Source of the DNA: EW11 sp035765635
Lineage (GTDB): Bacteria; Verrucomicrobiota; Verrucomicrobiia; Opitutales; Opitutaceae
Length of the DNA: 64,000 nt
Reading direction: 5' to 3'
Assembly (NCBI GenBank): GCA_035765635.1
Contig: DASTWZ010000005.1
Location: forward strand, 1-64,000
The position numbers and the translations under genes are program-made. The notes beneath the pieces are model-generated. The model was not told where the DNA came from, did no database searches, and worked only from the letters and a program-made list of their open reading frames with translations. Shown in pieces: positions 46,418 through 57,278 of the stretch (positions within the stretch are counted from its first letter, which is position 1; every line of letters starts with the position of its first letter).

Positions 46418-46622
46418 TTAGCCGCAAAGAGGCGCAAAAAAAACACAAAAAGGAGTTTTTCTCATGCCGACGCGGCTCAGATATTCGTCGCTCGGCCACA
46501 GTCTGGTATTTTGGTTTGGAGTTACAAACCAATACCCCAACCGCGTTCTGAAGCAGCGATTGCGGGCGACGTCGCCGACTCAGAATCCTCTTTGCGTTTT
46601 TTTTGCGTCTTTTTGCGGCTAA
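46418..46622. repeat. Family A palindromic repeat, copy 2
   Basis: It starts TTAGCCGCAAAGAGGCGCAA and ends TTTTTGCGGCTAA, with the same inner palindrome as copy 1 (TTGGTTTGGAGTTACAAACC at about 46514-46533) and a conserved right half (CCCCAACCGCGTT). It lies between the convergent genes hemH and ruvC. Confidence 0.82.
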
Positions 46623-46631
46623 AAAAACAAC

Positions 46632-47210
46632 TCACTCCCGCCACGTATACGCGTGGCAGATGGCCACGCCAGCGGCGTCGGCTTCGTCGGAGGCGAGCGG
46701 CCTGCCGTGGCCGAGGAGGCTCATGACGGTCCGGGCCATCTGGTCTTTGCTCGCGCGGCCGAGGCCGACCACGGCCTGCTTCACTCTGAGCGGCGGATAT
46801 TCGTACACCGGCTTCTCGCGCAACGCCGCCGCGGCAATCGCAGCCCCGCGCGCGGCCCCCAGAATCTGCGCGGTCTGGAAATTCTGCACGTAAATCGTCT
46901 GCTCCAACGCGACGTGCCGGACGTCGAAATCGTTCAAAAACGCACTCACGGCCCGATGAATCTCGGCCAAACACACCGGCATCGGATGCTTCGCGTGCAC
47001 CTCAACGGTTTGACAACGCAGCATCACCGCCGGGCGCCCGGCGACGAACTCGATCAACGCCAGACCCGTGCCACGTAAACTGGGATCGATTCCTAACACG
47101 ACGCCGCTGAACGCCGGGCGCGACAGCGTGACGGGCAGCGTCAACGAACTCGCCACCGGTCGCCCGGCCAGCTTGTCGGCCCACATTTGCCTCACAGATA
47201 ATCGCGCCAT
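46632..47210 (-). CDS. ruvC: Holliday junction resolvase RuvC
   Basis: A 192-residue RNase-H-like nuclease that cleaves four-way junctions during recombination. Catalytic acids are visible: Asp in VLGIDPSLRGTG, Glu in VALEQTIYV, and the C-terminal DEADAAGVAICHA. Residues 1-35 are an extra, poorly conserved N-terminus, so the true start could be internal. ruvA and ruvB are not in the window, but recF lies two genes away. It is followed directly by a family A repeat. Confidence 0.93.
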   Translation of the reverse strand: MARLSVRQMWADKLAGRPVASSLTLPVTLSRPAFSGVVLGIDPSLRGTGLALIEFVAGRPAVMLRCQTVEVHAKHPMPVCLAEIHRAVSAFLNDFDVRHVALEQTIYVQNFQTAQILGAARGAAIAAAALREKPVYEYPPLRVKQAVVGLGRASKDQMARTVMSLLGHGRPLASDEADAAGVAICHAYTWRE

Positions 47211-47257
47211 GTCGTGTCAATGGATGCGATGATCTATCGGCATTCTCAGCGCGAGAC

Positions 47258-48001
47258 TCAAAACAAGAGTTTGATTCCCGCAGCCGCGCTCAGCCCGAGC
47301 GCGAGCGTTTCAAAAAGTTTCTGGTCGATCCGCGGCAACATCCAGCGCCCAAACAACGCTCCCGCCAAAACCGCCGGCGCCAGCCAAAGATCGAAAGCGA
47401 TCGAACTCCACGTGATCAGCCCGAGCGAAATCATGAATGGCACCTTGAACCAATTCAGCAGCATGAAAAACACCGCGCCCGTGCCCATGAACTCCATCTT
47501 CGGCAGCCCCATCGCCAAAAGATAAATCGCCATCAGCGGCCCCGAGGCGTTCGCAACGAGGGTCGTGAATCCCGCCAGAATGCCGACGAGCGCGGCAAAC
47601 CAAAGGCTGTGCACCGCGAGATCCGCTTTGCCCTGCCCCAGACGCCACCGCCGCCATACGTGCAACACCACCATGCCGCAGACGATCAGCCCGATCAGCA
47701 CGCGCGTGTCGTGATCGTTGATCCGCCCGAGCGCAAAATAGCCGATCACCACGCCGAGACCGGTCCAGGGAAAAAGTTTCCAGAGATACGACCACTGGGC
47801 ATGGCGGCGATACGCCAGCACGGCAACGAGATCTCCGAAAATGAGCAAAGGAAGCACGACGCCGGTGGACTGCTTTCCCTGTATCACCATGGCGAATACA
47901 GCGACGAAGAGCATGCCCAGGCCGGAAATGCCCGTCTTCGAGACACCAACCAGAAACGCCGCGAAGACAGCGAGGATCCATTGCCACGGTTCGAGGTGCA
48001 T
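47258..48001 (-). CDS. TauE/SafE-type membrane transporter
   Basis: The 247-residue polytopic protein (about eight helices) shows the internal repeat of the sulfite/organosulfonate exporter family: LVGVSKTGISGLGMLFVAV near residue 18 and AGFTTLVANASGPLMAIY in the second half. Such proteins move sulfite, sulfoacetate or related anions, and the substrate is not readable here. Its start overlaps the recF stop by one base (TGATG), so translation is coupled, although no functional link to recF is obvious. Confidence 0.87.
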   Translation of the reverse strand: MHLEPWQWILAVFAAFLVGVSKTGISGLGMLFVAVFAMVIQGKQSTGVVLPLLIFGDLVAVLAYRRHAQWSYLWKLFPWTGLGVVIGYFALGRINDHDTRVLIGLIVCGMVVLHVWRRWRLGQGKADLAVHSLWFAALVGILAGFTTLVANASGPLMAIYLLAMGLPKMEFMGTGAVFFMLLNWFKVPFMISLGLITWSSIAFDLWLAPAVLAGALFGRWMLPRIDQKLFETLALGLSAAAGIKLLF

Positions 48002-49086
48002 CAGGCGCCGGGGCTTTCTTCGACGAAGGCGCCATCTCGCACCTGAAAAATTTGCCAGGCCCCGAGATCGGATTCCGGCAAACGCGTGCCGGTCGCGATC
48101 ACCTGCCGCGTCGTCCCGATCGTCGCCCAGAACCGCGCACGCCGCCCGGGATCGAGTTCGCCAAGCACGTCGTCCGCGAGGAGAATCGGCTCCACGCCGG
48201 AGCGCTCGCGGAAAAACGCCAGCTGCGCAAGTCGCAGGGAAAGCACCAGACTGCGTTGCTGGCCTTCGGAGCCAAAGTCCCGCGCTGCACGCCCCGCCAA
48301 ACGGAGGTCGTAATCGTCGCGATGCGGGCCCGTCGTGGTCGCTTTCATCAGCAGATCACGCGGCCGGTTTTTCGCGAAGAGAGCGAGCCATTCCTGTTCC
48401 GACGCGGCTTTTCCATCCGGTTGGTAAATGATCTCCGCAGTCTCGGCGCTGAGCGAAATATCCGCGTACGAATTCGCCGCGAGCGCGCTCAACACCGCCA
48501 CCGTCGCGGCGCGCTTCGCCACCAGTTCGGCCGCGGCCACTGCCAGTGGTTTCTCGAAGGCCTCGATTTCACCAGCGTCCGCGCCGCGTTTCAGCAACGC
48601 GTTTCTTTCGGCCAACGCGCGATGGTACTGCTGCAACATACGCAGATAAAATTCGTCCATCGCCGCGAGCGTGAGATCGACCCACCGCCGCCGTCCCGCC
48701 GGCGCGCCGCGCACGAGCTGCTGATCCTGCGAGGAGAATACCACCGTCGGAAAACGCCCGAGATACTCCCCCATCCGCGTGACCTTCTCGTTGTCACAAA
48801 CCACTTCCTTGCTGCCGGCGCGCAGCCGGATGACGACGCGGGTTTCCTTGAATCGCTCATGCTCCAACTCGCAGGCAATCGCCGCCTCTGGCTCGCCCTG
48901 CTCGATCAAGAGCTTGTTCTCGCTGGTGCGAAACGAGCGCAGCGCCGTGATGAAGCCAATCGCCTCGAGCAGATTCGTTTTCCCCTGCGCATTTTCGCCG
49001 ACGAAAAAGTGCTGGCGGCCGCGCAACGGAAGTTCGGCAAGTTTGATATTTCGAAAATGCTGCAGCGTGATGCGCGTCAGTCGCAT
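48001..49086 (-). CDS. recF: DNA replication and repair protein RecF
   Basis: A 361-residue SMC-like ATPase that loads RecA at gaps with RecOR. It shows ITLQHFRNI, Walker A in FFVGENAQGKTNLLEAI, the signature region FGSEGQQRSLVLSLRLAQL and Walker B in ILLADDVLGELD. The ATG at 49086 is the family N-terminus, and the frame continues meaninglessly upstream. It sits 8 nt after a cysteine desulfurase gene and overlaps the next transporter gene by one base. The usual dnaA-dnaN-recF-gyrB context is absent. Confidence 0.94.
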   Translation of the reverse strand: MRLTRITLQHFRNIKLAELPLRGRQHFFVGENAQGKTNLLEAIGFITALRSFRTSENKLLIEQGEPEAAIACELEHERFKETRVVIRLRAGSKEVVCDNEKVTRMGEYLGRFPTVVFSSQDQQLVRGAPAGRRRWVDLTLAAMDEFYLRMLQQYHRALAERNALLKRGADAGEIEAFEKPLAVAAAELVAKRAATVAVLSALAANSYADISLSAETAEIIYQPDGKAASEQEWLALFAKNRPRDLLMKATTTGPHRDDYDLRLAGRAARDFGSEGQQRSLVLSLRLAQLAFFRERSGVEPILLADDVLGELDPGRRARFWATIGTTRQVIATGTRLPESDLGAWQIFQVRDGAFVEESPGA

Positions 49087-49094
49087 GCGCGTAG

Positions 49095-50237
49095 TTAGAT
49101 TTTCACTACGTTTTCCGGCGCGGTTTTCAGCGTTGGATAAACTCGAGCGATCGCCTCGGCCAATTGCTGCCACTCGGCTTCTGTCGTTTCCCAACCCGAG
49201 CTGATGCGCACCACCCGCCGCGCTTCTTCCGGAGCAAAGCCCATCGCGGCCAATACGTGCGAGGGCCCCCCTTTTCCGGTGGCGCACGCGCTGCCCGTCG
49301 AGACCTGGCACCCAAGCTTGTCGAGCTTCGTCACCCAGCGGTGATTTTCACCGGCGGGAAAAATCACCGACACCGTGTTCCAAAGGCGCTCAGCATTTTG
49401 GCCGACAATTCTCGCCTCGGGAATTTCGCGCAGGATCTGCTGCTCGAAACCTTCGCGCCAACGCAGCCGTTCTGACTCCTGAAACATCTTTTTCTGCTCC
49501 GCATCCGCGAGAGCCGAAACCATAGACCAGATCGACGGAAGATTTTCAGTGCCGCCGCGATGGCCGTTCTCCTGTTCCCCACCCGGCTGCGCAGAAAAGC
49601 CTTTCGCATCCGCCGGAATTTTCAAAAAACCGACGCCCTTCGGCGCGCCGAATTTGTGTCCCGCGGCAATGACCCAATCGACCGCGCCGAAGCCGTCCGC
49701 GGGCAACTTTCCCATCCACTGAGACGCATCGCAGACGAACGTGACGCGCGCTTGCTGGGCGAGCTTCGCGATGTCCTGCCAGGGCTGCAGCACGCCCGTT
49801 TCGTTGTTCGCCGCCATCACGACGATTGCGCCAACCGTGCTCAAGGTCGCGCGAATCGCATCGAGGCGCACCACGCCATTCGCGTCCGTATCAAGCCACT
49901 GGATACGTTGGGGAAAATTTTCTTCAGCCGCGGCCAGCACGCACGGATGCTCGGTGCGGTTCACCAAAATGCGTTGGTCCGCCGGCAAAGTTTTCGCCAG
50001 GTATCGCAGGATTTGATGAGCCCCCTCCGTCGCACCGGAATCAAACACGATCTGCTTGGGGTCCGTGTTCAACAGTTCGGCCAGCCGCTCGCGCGCGCCA
50101 TCGAGCCGGATCTTCGCCTTCGCCGCATCGCGATAAGGGCTCGACGGATTCTGCCAATGCTCGTCCGCCGCCTTGAGCCAAGCCTCGCGAGCAATCGGCG
50201 CTAGCGGCGTAGTCGCGTTGTGATCAAAATACGACAT
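49095..50237 (-). CDS. Cysteine desulfurase family protein (NifS/IscS-like)
   Basis: A 380-residue PLP enzyme with the class V fold: SYFDHNATTPLAP at the start, PLP-contacting ANNETGVLQP, Schiff-base Lys in IAAGHKFGAPKG, and active Cys in STGSACATGKGG. It mobilises sulfur from cysteine for Fe-S clusters or tRNA thiolation. No scaffold gene (iscU) is nearby, so the role could be either. The ATG at 50237 is firm. The upstream part of the open frame (SFQPSAFSLPPSAF) is only translated family C repeat. Confidence 0.9.
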   Translation of the reverse strand: MSYFDHNATTPLAPIAREAWLKAADEHWQNPSSPYRDAAKAKIRLDGARERLAELLNTDPKQIVFDSGATEGAHQILRYLAKTLPADQRILVNRTEHPCVLAAAEENFPQRIQWLDTDANGVVRLDAIRATLSTVGAIVVMAANNETGVLQPWQDIAKLAQQARVTFVCDASQWMGKLPADGFGAVDWVIAAGHKFGAPKGVGFLKIPADAKGFSAQPGGEQENGHRGGTENLPSIWSMVSALADAEQKKMFQESERLRWREGFEQQILREIPEARIVGQNAERLWNTVSVIFPAGENHRWVTKLDKLGCQVSTGSACATGKGGPSHVLAAMGFAPEEARRVVRISSGWETTEAEWQQLAEAIARVYPTLKTAPENVVKI

Positions 50238-50246
50238 GTGGAAGAC

Positions 50247-50290
50247 GAAGGCTGAAGGCGGAAGGCTGAAGGCGGAAGGCTGAAAGCTGA
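50247..50290. repeat. Family C simple repeat, copy 3
   Basis: GAAGGCT and GAAGGCG alternate in 7-nt steps, ending GAAAGCTGA. It lies 9 nt upstream of the cysteine desulfurase start and so is probably in its 5' leader or promoter. Confidence 0.75.
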
Positions 50291-50391
50291 GACGTTCGGG
50301 AGACGAATCAACTGCCGCGGTTCTGGCGTTCCGCATGCACTTACCGTCTTTTCACTTCCCTGGTCGGCGGCGTTCCGCGTAAAAAGGCCAA

Positions 50392-50946
50392 ATGTCTTTC
50401 GACGCATCGCTTGCCGACACGATTCGCACCTTCGAGTCATTGAAACAGATCCGTTCCGAAATCGATCGGGCGGCCACACTGATCATCGAAACACTGCGCG
50501 CCGGTAAAAAACTGCTGATCTGCGGGAACGGCGGAAGCGCCGCAGAAGCTCAACACTTTTCGACCGAACTCGTCGGCCGCTATTTCAAAAACCGCCGCTC
50601 TCTGCCGGCGATCGCGCTCAATGCCGACGGCTCTTTGATCACCTGCATCGGCAACGACTACGGCTACGAGCAATCGTTTTCCCGACAGATTGAAGGTCTC
50701 GCCCAGCCCGGCGATCTCGTCGTTGGCATCACGTCGAGCGGCAACTCGGCGAACATTCTCGCGGCGTTGAACAAAGCCCGCGAACTCAAGCTGCCGAGCA
50801 TCGCCCTGCTCGGCCGCAACGGCGGCAAAGCCAGGGGCCTCGCCACGGTGGACGTCATCATCCCCGGCGAATCAGGCCGCAGTGCGCAGGAAGCTCATTT
50901 GTTCCTGATCCACTATTTCTGCGATCTGATCGACGCAGAGTTTTGA
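50392..50946 (+). CDS. gmhA: Phosphoheptose isomerase (SIS domain)
   Basis: The 184-residue protein is a single SIS domain of the GmhA type, which converts sedoheptulose-7-phosphate to heptose-7-phosphate for LPS core. It shows KLLICGNGGSAAEAQHFSTE (phosphate loop), RSLPAIALNADGSLIT, VVGITSSGNSANIL and the C-terminal SAQEAHLFLIHYFCDLID. Length is as expected. It is divergent from the cysteine desulfurase gene and followed by a long family B repeat. Confidence 0.93.
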   Translation: MSFDASLADTIRTFESLKQIRSEIDRAATLIIETLRAGKKLLICGNGGSAAEAQHFSTELVGRYFKNRRSLPAIALNADGSLITCIGNDYGYEQSFSRQIEGLAQPGDLVVGITSSGNSANILAALNKARELKLPSIALLGRNGGKARGLATVDVIIPGESGRSAQEAHLFLIHYFCDLIDAEF

Positions 50947-50950
50947 GGAA

Positions 50951-51187
50951 GTTGCCCACGAATCACACGAAAGGGCACGAATCTCGATCCACGGAAAAGT
51001 TTTCCCACGGAATACACGGAACGCACGGAAATCTGCCACTTCGTTTGTCTTTGTCGCTCTCGTTCTTCCTCAATTGAGAATGAAGATCAGAAAGCGAGAG
51101 AATGGTCCGACTTCCTTTCGGTGTATTCCGTGGGAAAATTCCGATTTCCGAATTCCGGTTTCGTGTCTCTTCGTGTGATTCGTGGGC
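50951..51187. repeat. Family B palindromic repeat, copy 4
   Basis: The outer arm GCCCACGAATCACACGAA (50954-50971) matches its complement at 51170-51187. An inner arm with CCCACGGAATACAC (from 51004) pairs with GTGTATTCCGTGGG (ending 51134). It lies between convergent gmhA and the STAS gene, with a central, non-conserved stretch. Confidence 0.82.
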
Positions 51188-51212
51188 CCAAAAAAAGGGT
51201 GCCTACAGCGGC

Positions 51213-51722
51213 TCACTTCCCGTTCACGCGGTTGCGCAGAAACGAGAGCACGTCCTGAAATTTCGCGCGGTTGGCGTCGTCCGTCGTCACGAGATTTTCG
51301 TGCGCTTCGAGAACCAGCCGCGCGTTTTCGATCTCGGTGCGATCGCCTTCGAGCAGCGGCGTCGAAGCTTGTCCGAAGTTCATCGGAAAATTTCCGGCGT
51401 CGACCGTGACGAGGCGGTGCAGGCCGAGATTCCGAATCAATTCCAAATTTCGTTCGCCCACCCGCGCGCAAATCAAGCGGCCTGGCGGCACGTGCTTGCG
51501 GAGTTGCAGCGCGGCGCCGGCGAGCACGCCGAGAAACGTGCTGTCCATGCTGGTGCAATGCAGGAAATCCAGCACATAGCGGGTCTTCCCCTGCCGCAGC
51601 ATCTCGGCAAAAAAATCGTGAAGGCACGCGCTGTTCTGAAACGAAGCGCGCCCCTCAATGCGGATGATCACCGGATCGTGGTATGCGTCTACCAGATAGG
51701 CAGGTTTGACGGCCTCAGGCAT
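51213..51722 (-). CDS. STAS-domain protein (anti-sigma-factor-antagonist-like)
   Basis: A 169-residue protein. Residues about 12-110 form a STAS domain with the SpoIIAA-type strand-loop DFLHCTSMDSTFLGVLAG, where Ser or Thr after Asp is the usual phosphorylation site. The C-terminal 55 residues (GDRTEIENARLVLEAHENLV...) are helical. In other bacteria such proteins bind an anti-sigma or serine kinase partner, but none lies next to it here. It precedes acnA on the same strand in gene order, downstream of it by 81 bp in transcription, so it may be co-transcribed. Confidence 0.82.
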   Translation of the reverse strand: MPEAVKPAYLVDAYHDPVIIRIEGRASFQNSACLHDFFAEMLRQGKTRYVLDFLHCTSMDSTFLGVLAGAALQLRKHVPPGRLICARVGERNLELIRNLGLHRLVTVDAGNFPMNFGQASTPLLEGDRTEIENARLVLEAHENLVTTDDANRAKFQDVLSFLRNRVNGK

Positions 51723-51803
51723 AGTTCAGAAGAGAGCCCTCCGTACGCGACGAATCGAGCGTGTATTCAAACTTTGGATGCTCGATCGTCGCGAAGGAAT
51801 AGC

Positions 51804-54647
<2,844 letters not shown>

Positions 54648-54693
54648 GGTTTTTTAAATCTGGGAAATCAAACGCGCGGGGTTCGTATAGAGT

Positions 54694-54725
54694 GAAACGC
54701 CACGCAGCCGGGGGCTTACGTGGCG
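54694..54725 (-). terminator. Hairpin after the peroxiredoxin gene
   Basis: CGCCACG (54698-54704) pairs with CGTGGCG (54719-54725), with an inner AGCC/GGCT pair. On the minus strand it is followed by TTTCA only. Placed 12 nt beyond the peroxiredoxin stop, it is a plausible terminator with a weak U-tract. Confidence 0.55.
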
Positions 54726-54736
54726 CATGAAAAAGG

Positions 54737-55210
54737 TTATTTCGCCAGCGCGGCTCGGACCGCGGTGAAGTTGGGCAAATCTTTCGGCGTCGGGGTTTGT
54801 TCGGAATATTTGATGACCCCGTCCTTTCCGATGACGAAGGCCGCGCGCGCCGCCGTGTCGCCCGCTCCGGCCAGCATCGGGAAAACGACATCGTAGGCTT
54901 TGATCACCTGCTTGTTCAGATCCGACAGCAGCGGGATCGTGATCTTGCTTTGCTTGGCCCAGGCTTCCTGCGCGAACGGCGTGTCGACGCTGATGCCGTA
55001 GACTTCGGCATCGAGCTTCGCGTATTCGGAAAAGCCATTTGAAATGTCGCACAGCTCCTGCGTGCAGACGCTCGTGAACGCCGCGGGAAAGAACAGCAGG
55101 ACCACCTGCTTCTTGCCCAGGCTGTCGCTGAGCTTGACGTCCTTGAGGCCATCGGCGGCCTTGGACTTCAACGTGAAATCGGGAGCTTTGGATCCAACTG
55201 CGAGAGGCAT
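54737..55210 (-). CDS. Peroxiredoxin (AhpC/TSA family)
   Basis: The 157-residue protein reduces peroxides. The peroxidatic Cys lies in FFPAAFTSVCTQELCDISN, with a second Cys five residues later (C-x4-C), an arrangement seen in Tpx/BCP-like 1-Cys or atypical 2-Cys enzymes. SVDTPFAQEAWA and an AAFVIGKDGVIKY strand follow. The ATG at 55210 is used. Which electron donor it uses is unknown. It is divergent from tyrS by 218 bp. Confidence 0.9.
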   Translation of the reverse strand: MPLAVGSKAPDFTLKSKAADGLKDVKLSDSLGKKQVVLLFFPAAFTSVCTQELCDISNGFSEYAKLDAEVYGISVDTPFAQEAWAKQSKITIPLLSDLNKQVIKAYDVVFPMLAGAGDTAARAAFVIGKDGVIKYSEQTPTPKDLPNFTAVRAALAK

Positions 55211-55428
55211 GGTAAATGGACGAAGGTGGCGATTCTGCCGCGGCATTTAAGCCGAACGGAAGGTGGACCCTAGATAAGCGGCTATGTCGGACACAAATCG
55301 TTTTTGGCGAAAGAAGACGGGATAAAATCGCGACGCTTGCCGCGATAAGTTTAGCTACGCACGCCGCTCCTGCCCCCTCGCGTCCCCGCTTGACCCTCCT
55401 CCGCGTCGAACGCTTAGCTGCTGCTCGA

Positions 55429-56706
55429 ATGACTATCCTCGACGACCTCAAGTGGCGCGGCCTCATTGCCGACTGCACGGACGAAAGCGCGCTCGCCGAG
55501 CGCCTCGCGAAGGGGCCCGTCACGCTTTATTGCGGCTTCGACCCGACCGGCGACTCGCTGCACGTGGGCCACTTGATGGGTCAACTCACGCTGCGCCGTT
55601 TTCAACTCGCAGGCCACCATCCGCTCGCCCTCGCCGGCGGCGCCACCGGTGTCATCGGAGATCCGTCGGGCAAATCCGCTGAACGCAATCTCCTCACGGT
55701 CGAGCAACTCCAACACAACGTCGCCTGCATCAAGGAACAGCTCGCCAAGCTCCTCGACTTCGACAACGCGACGAATCCAGCCCGGCTCGTCGACAACGCG
55801 ACGTGGACGTCCGGCATCAGCTACATCGGATTCCTGCGCGAGATCGGGAAGCACTTTTCCATCAATTCCATGGTAGCCAAGGAGAGCGTCCGCTCCCGCA
55901 TGGAAAGCGAGAACGGCATCAGCTACACGGAATTCAGCTACATGCTCCTCCAGGCGCATGATTTCTACCACCTGAGGAAGGAGCAAAACTGCGAACTCCA
56001 GATCGGCGGCAGCGATCAGTGGGGCAATATTACCGCGGGCACAGATCTCATTCGCAAGAAGCTGAGCGTGCCGGCGTGGGGTTTGACGTTCCCGCTCATT
56101 ACGAAATCCGATGGCACGAAGTTCGGCAAAACCGAGGGCGGCGCGGTCTGGCTCGATCCGAAAAAAACCAGCCCGTACCGGTTCTACCAGTTCTTCATCA
56201 ACACCGAGGACAGCATGGTCCTGGCGTACCTGAAGAAATTCACGCTGCTCGGCCGCGAAGAGATAGAAGCGCTCGAGGCCAAACACACGGCCAACCCCGG
56301 CGCCCGGGAAGCTCACCGCGCCCTGGCGCGCGAAGTGACGACGTTGGTTCACGGCGCCGCGGTGACGGCCGACGCGATACGCGCGAGCGAGATCATGTTC
56401 GGCGGTGCCCTCGAAGGCATTCGCGAGGAACTGTTCAACGACGTGGCCGGCGAAATCCCCACAAAGGAACTCGAGCGCGGTAAGCTCGAAGGCGCGGGCA
56501 CGACGCTGATCGATCTTCTGGTTCACGCCGGGCTGGCCCCGTCAAAGGGCCAGGCGAGAAAAGACATCGAAGGCGGTGGCGTTTACGTGAACAACCAGCG
56601 CGAAGCCGGTATCCAGAGAAGCATTACGACCGCGGATTTGCTCTTCGAAAAGTACGTTCTGCTCCGCAAAGGAAAGCGGACGTACACCCTGATCAAAGTC
56701 GCCTGA
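55429..56706 (+). CDS. tyrS: Tyrosine--tRNA ligase
   Basis: A 425-residue class I synthetase: HIGH motif in DSLHVGHLMGQ, tyrosine pocket in GFDPTGDS and GGSDQWGNI, KMSKS-like loop in SDGTKFGKTEGG, and a C-terminal S4 RNA-binding domain (from about residue 360; LAPSKGQARKDIEGGGVYVN). The ATG at 55429 begins the family N-terminus (MTILDDLKWRGL). The open frame upstream to 55216 has no homologous look and crosses the likely promoter region. Confidence 0.96.
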   Translation: MTILDDLKWRGLIADCTDESALAERLAKGPVTLYCGFDPTGDSLHVGHLMGQLTLRRFQLAGHHPLALAGGATGVIGDPSGKSAERNLLTVEQLQHNVACIKEQLAKLLDFDNATNPARLVDNATWTSGISYIGFLREIGKHFSINSMVAKESVRSRMESENGISYTEFSYMLLQAHDFYHLRKEQNCELQIGGSDQWGNITAGTDLIRKKLSVPAWGLTFPLITKSDGTKFGKTEGGAVWLDPKKTSPYRFYQFFINTEDSMVLAYLKKFTLLGREEIEALEAKHTANPGAREAHRALAREVTTLVHGAAVTADAIRASEIMFGGALEGIREELFNDVAGEIPTKELERGKLEGAGTTLIDLLVHAGLAPSKGQARKDIEGGGVYVNNQREAGIQRSITTADLLFEKYVLLRKGKRTYTLIKVA

Positions 56707-56718
56707 GATCGCGCGGCG

Positions 56719-57180
56719 TCAGTTCTTCAATTCGATCACGAGCTGAACTTCGACGGTCGAATTTCTGGGCAACCCTGCAACCGCGACCGCGGCTCGGGCG
56801 TGCTTGCCGGCCTCGCCGAAGATCGCCACGAGCAGGTCGCTCGCGCCGTTGATCACGGCAGGGCTGTCGGAAAATCCGCTCACGCCGTTGACGAAGCCAT
56901 TGACCATCACGACGCGCGCGACGTTTTCCAGCGAGCCGACGGCAGCCTTGATGTTGGCCAGTGTATTCAGCGTGCAAATACGCGCGGACTCGTAGCCGGT
57001 CTGCACGGTTTGCTCCCGGCCGACCGGGCCGGCATGCGTGATCTGTCCGTCCCGCACGCTGATCGTGCCGGCGCAAAAAAGCAGATTTCCCGTGCGCACC
57101 GTCGGCACGTAGTTGCCCGCGGCGGCGGCGACGTCTGGCAGCTTCAAACCTAGTTCAGCGAGCTTTGCTTCGGGATTCAT
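56719..57180 (-). CDS. RidA/YjgF-family protein
   Basis: A 153-residue protein of the YjgF/YER057c family, which hydrolyses reactive enamine/imine intermediates. It contains NLLFCAGTISV, the TGYESARICTLNTLANIKAA helix and VEVQLVIELKN at the end. This longer RidA variant, with an N-terminal PEAKLAELGLKLP segment, forms its own subgroup. The Arg that binds the substrate carboxylate in canonical RidA is not obvious, so activity may differ. It converges with tyrS and is divergent from the amidase gene. Confidence 0.88.
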   Translation of the reverse strand: MNPEAKLAELGLKLPDVAAAAGNYVPTVRTGNLLFCAGTISVRDGQITHAGPVGREQTVQTGYESARICTLNTLANIKAAVGSLENVARVVMVNGFVNGVSGFSDSPAVINGASDLLVAIFGEAGKHARAAVAVAGLPRNSTVEVQLVIELKN

Positions 57181-57278
57181 CGCGCTGGTGAAATTAATTT
57201 CGCGCGACGTGGCAAAGGTTTTGTCAGGCAGGCGAATGGAGGATTGCACTCCGCCATCCCCGAAGCACGGTTCACTTC

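Noticed and set aside
55216..55428. N-terminal extension of tyrS
   Set aside because: The added residues are basic and have no similarity to TyrRS. They cover the divergent promoter region, and the ATG at 55429 fits the family start.
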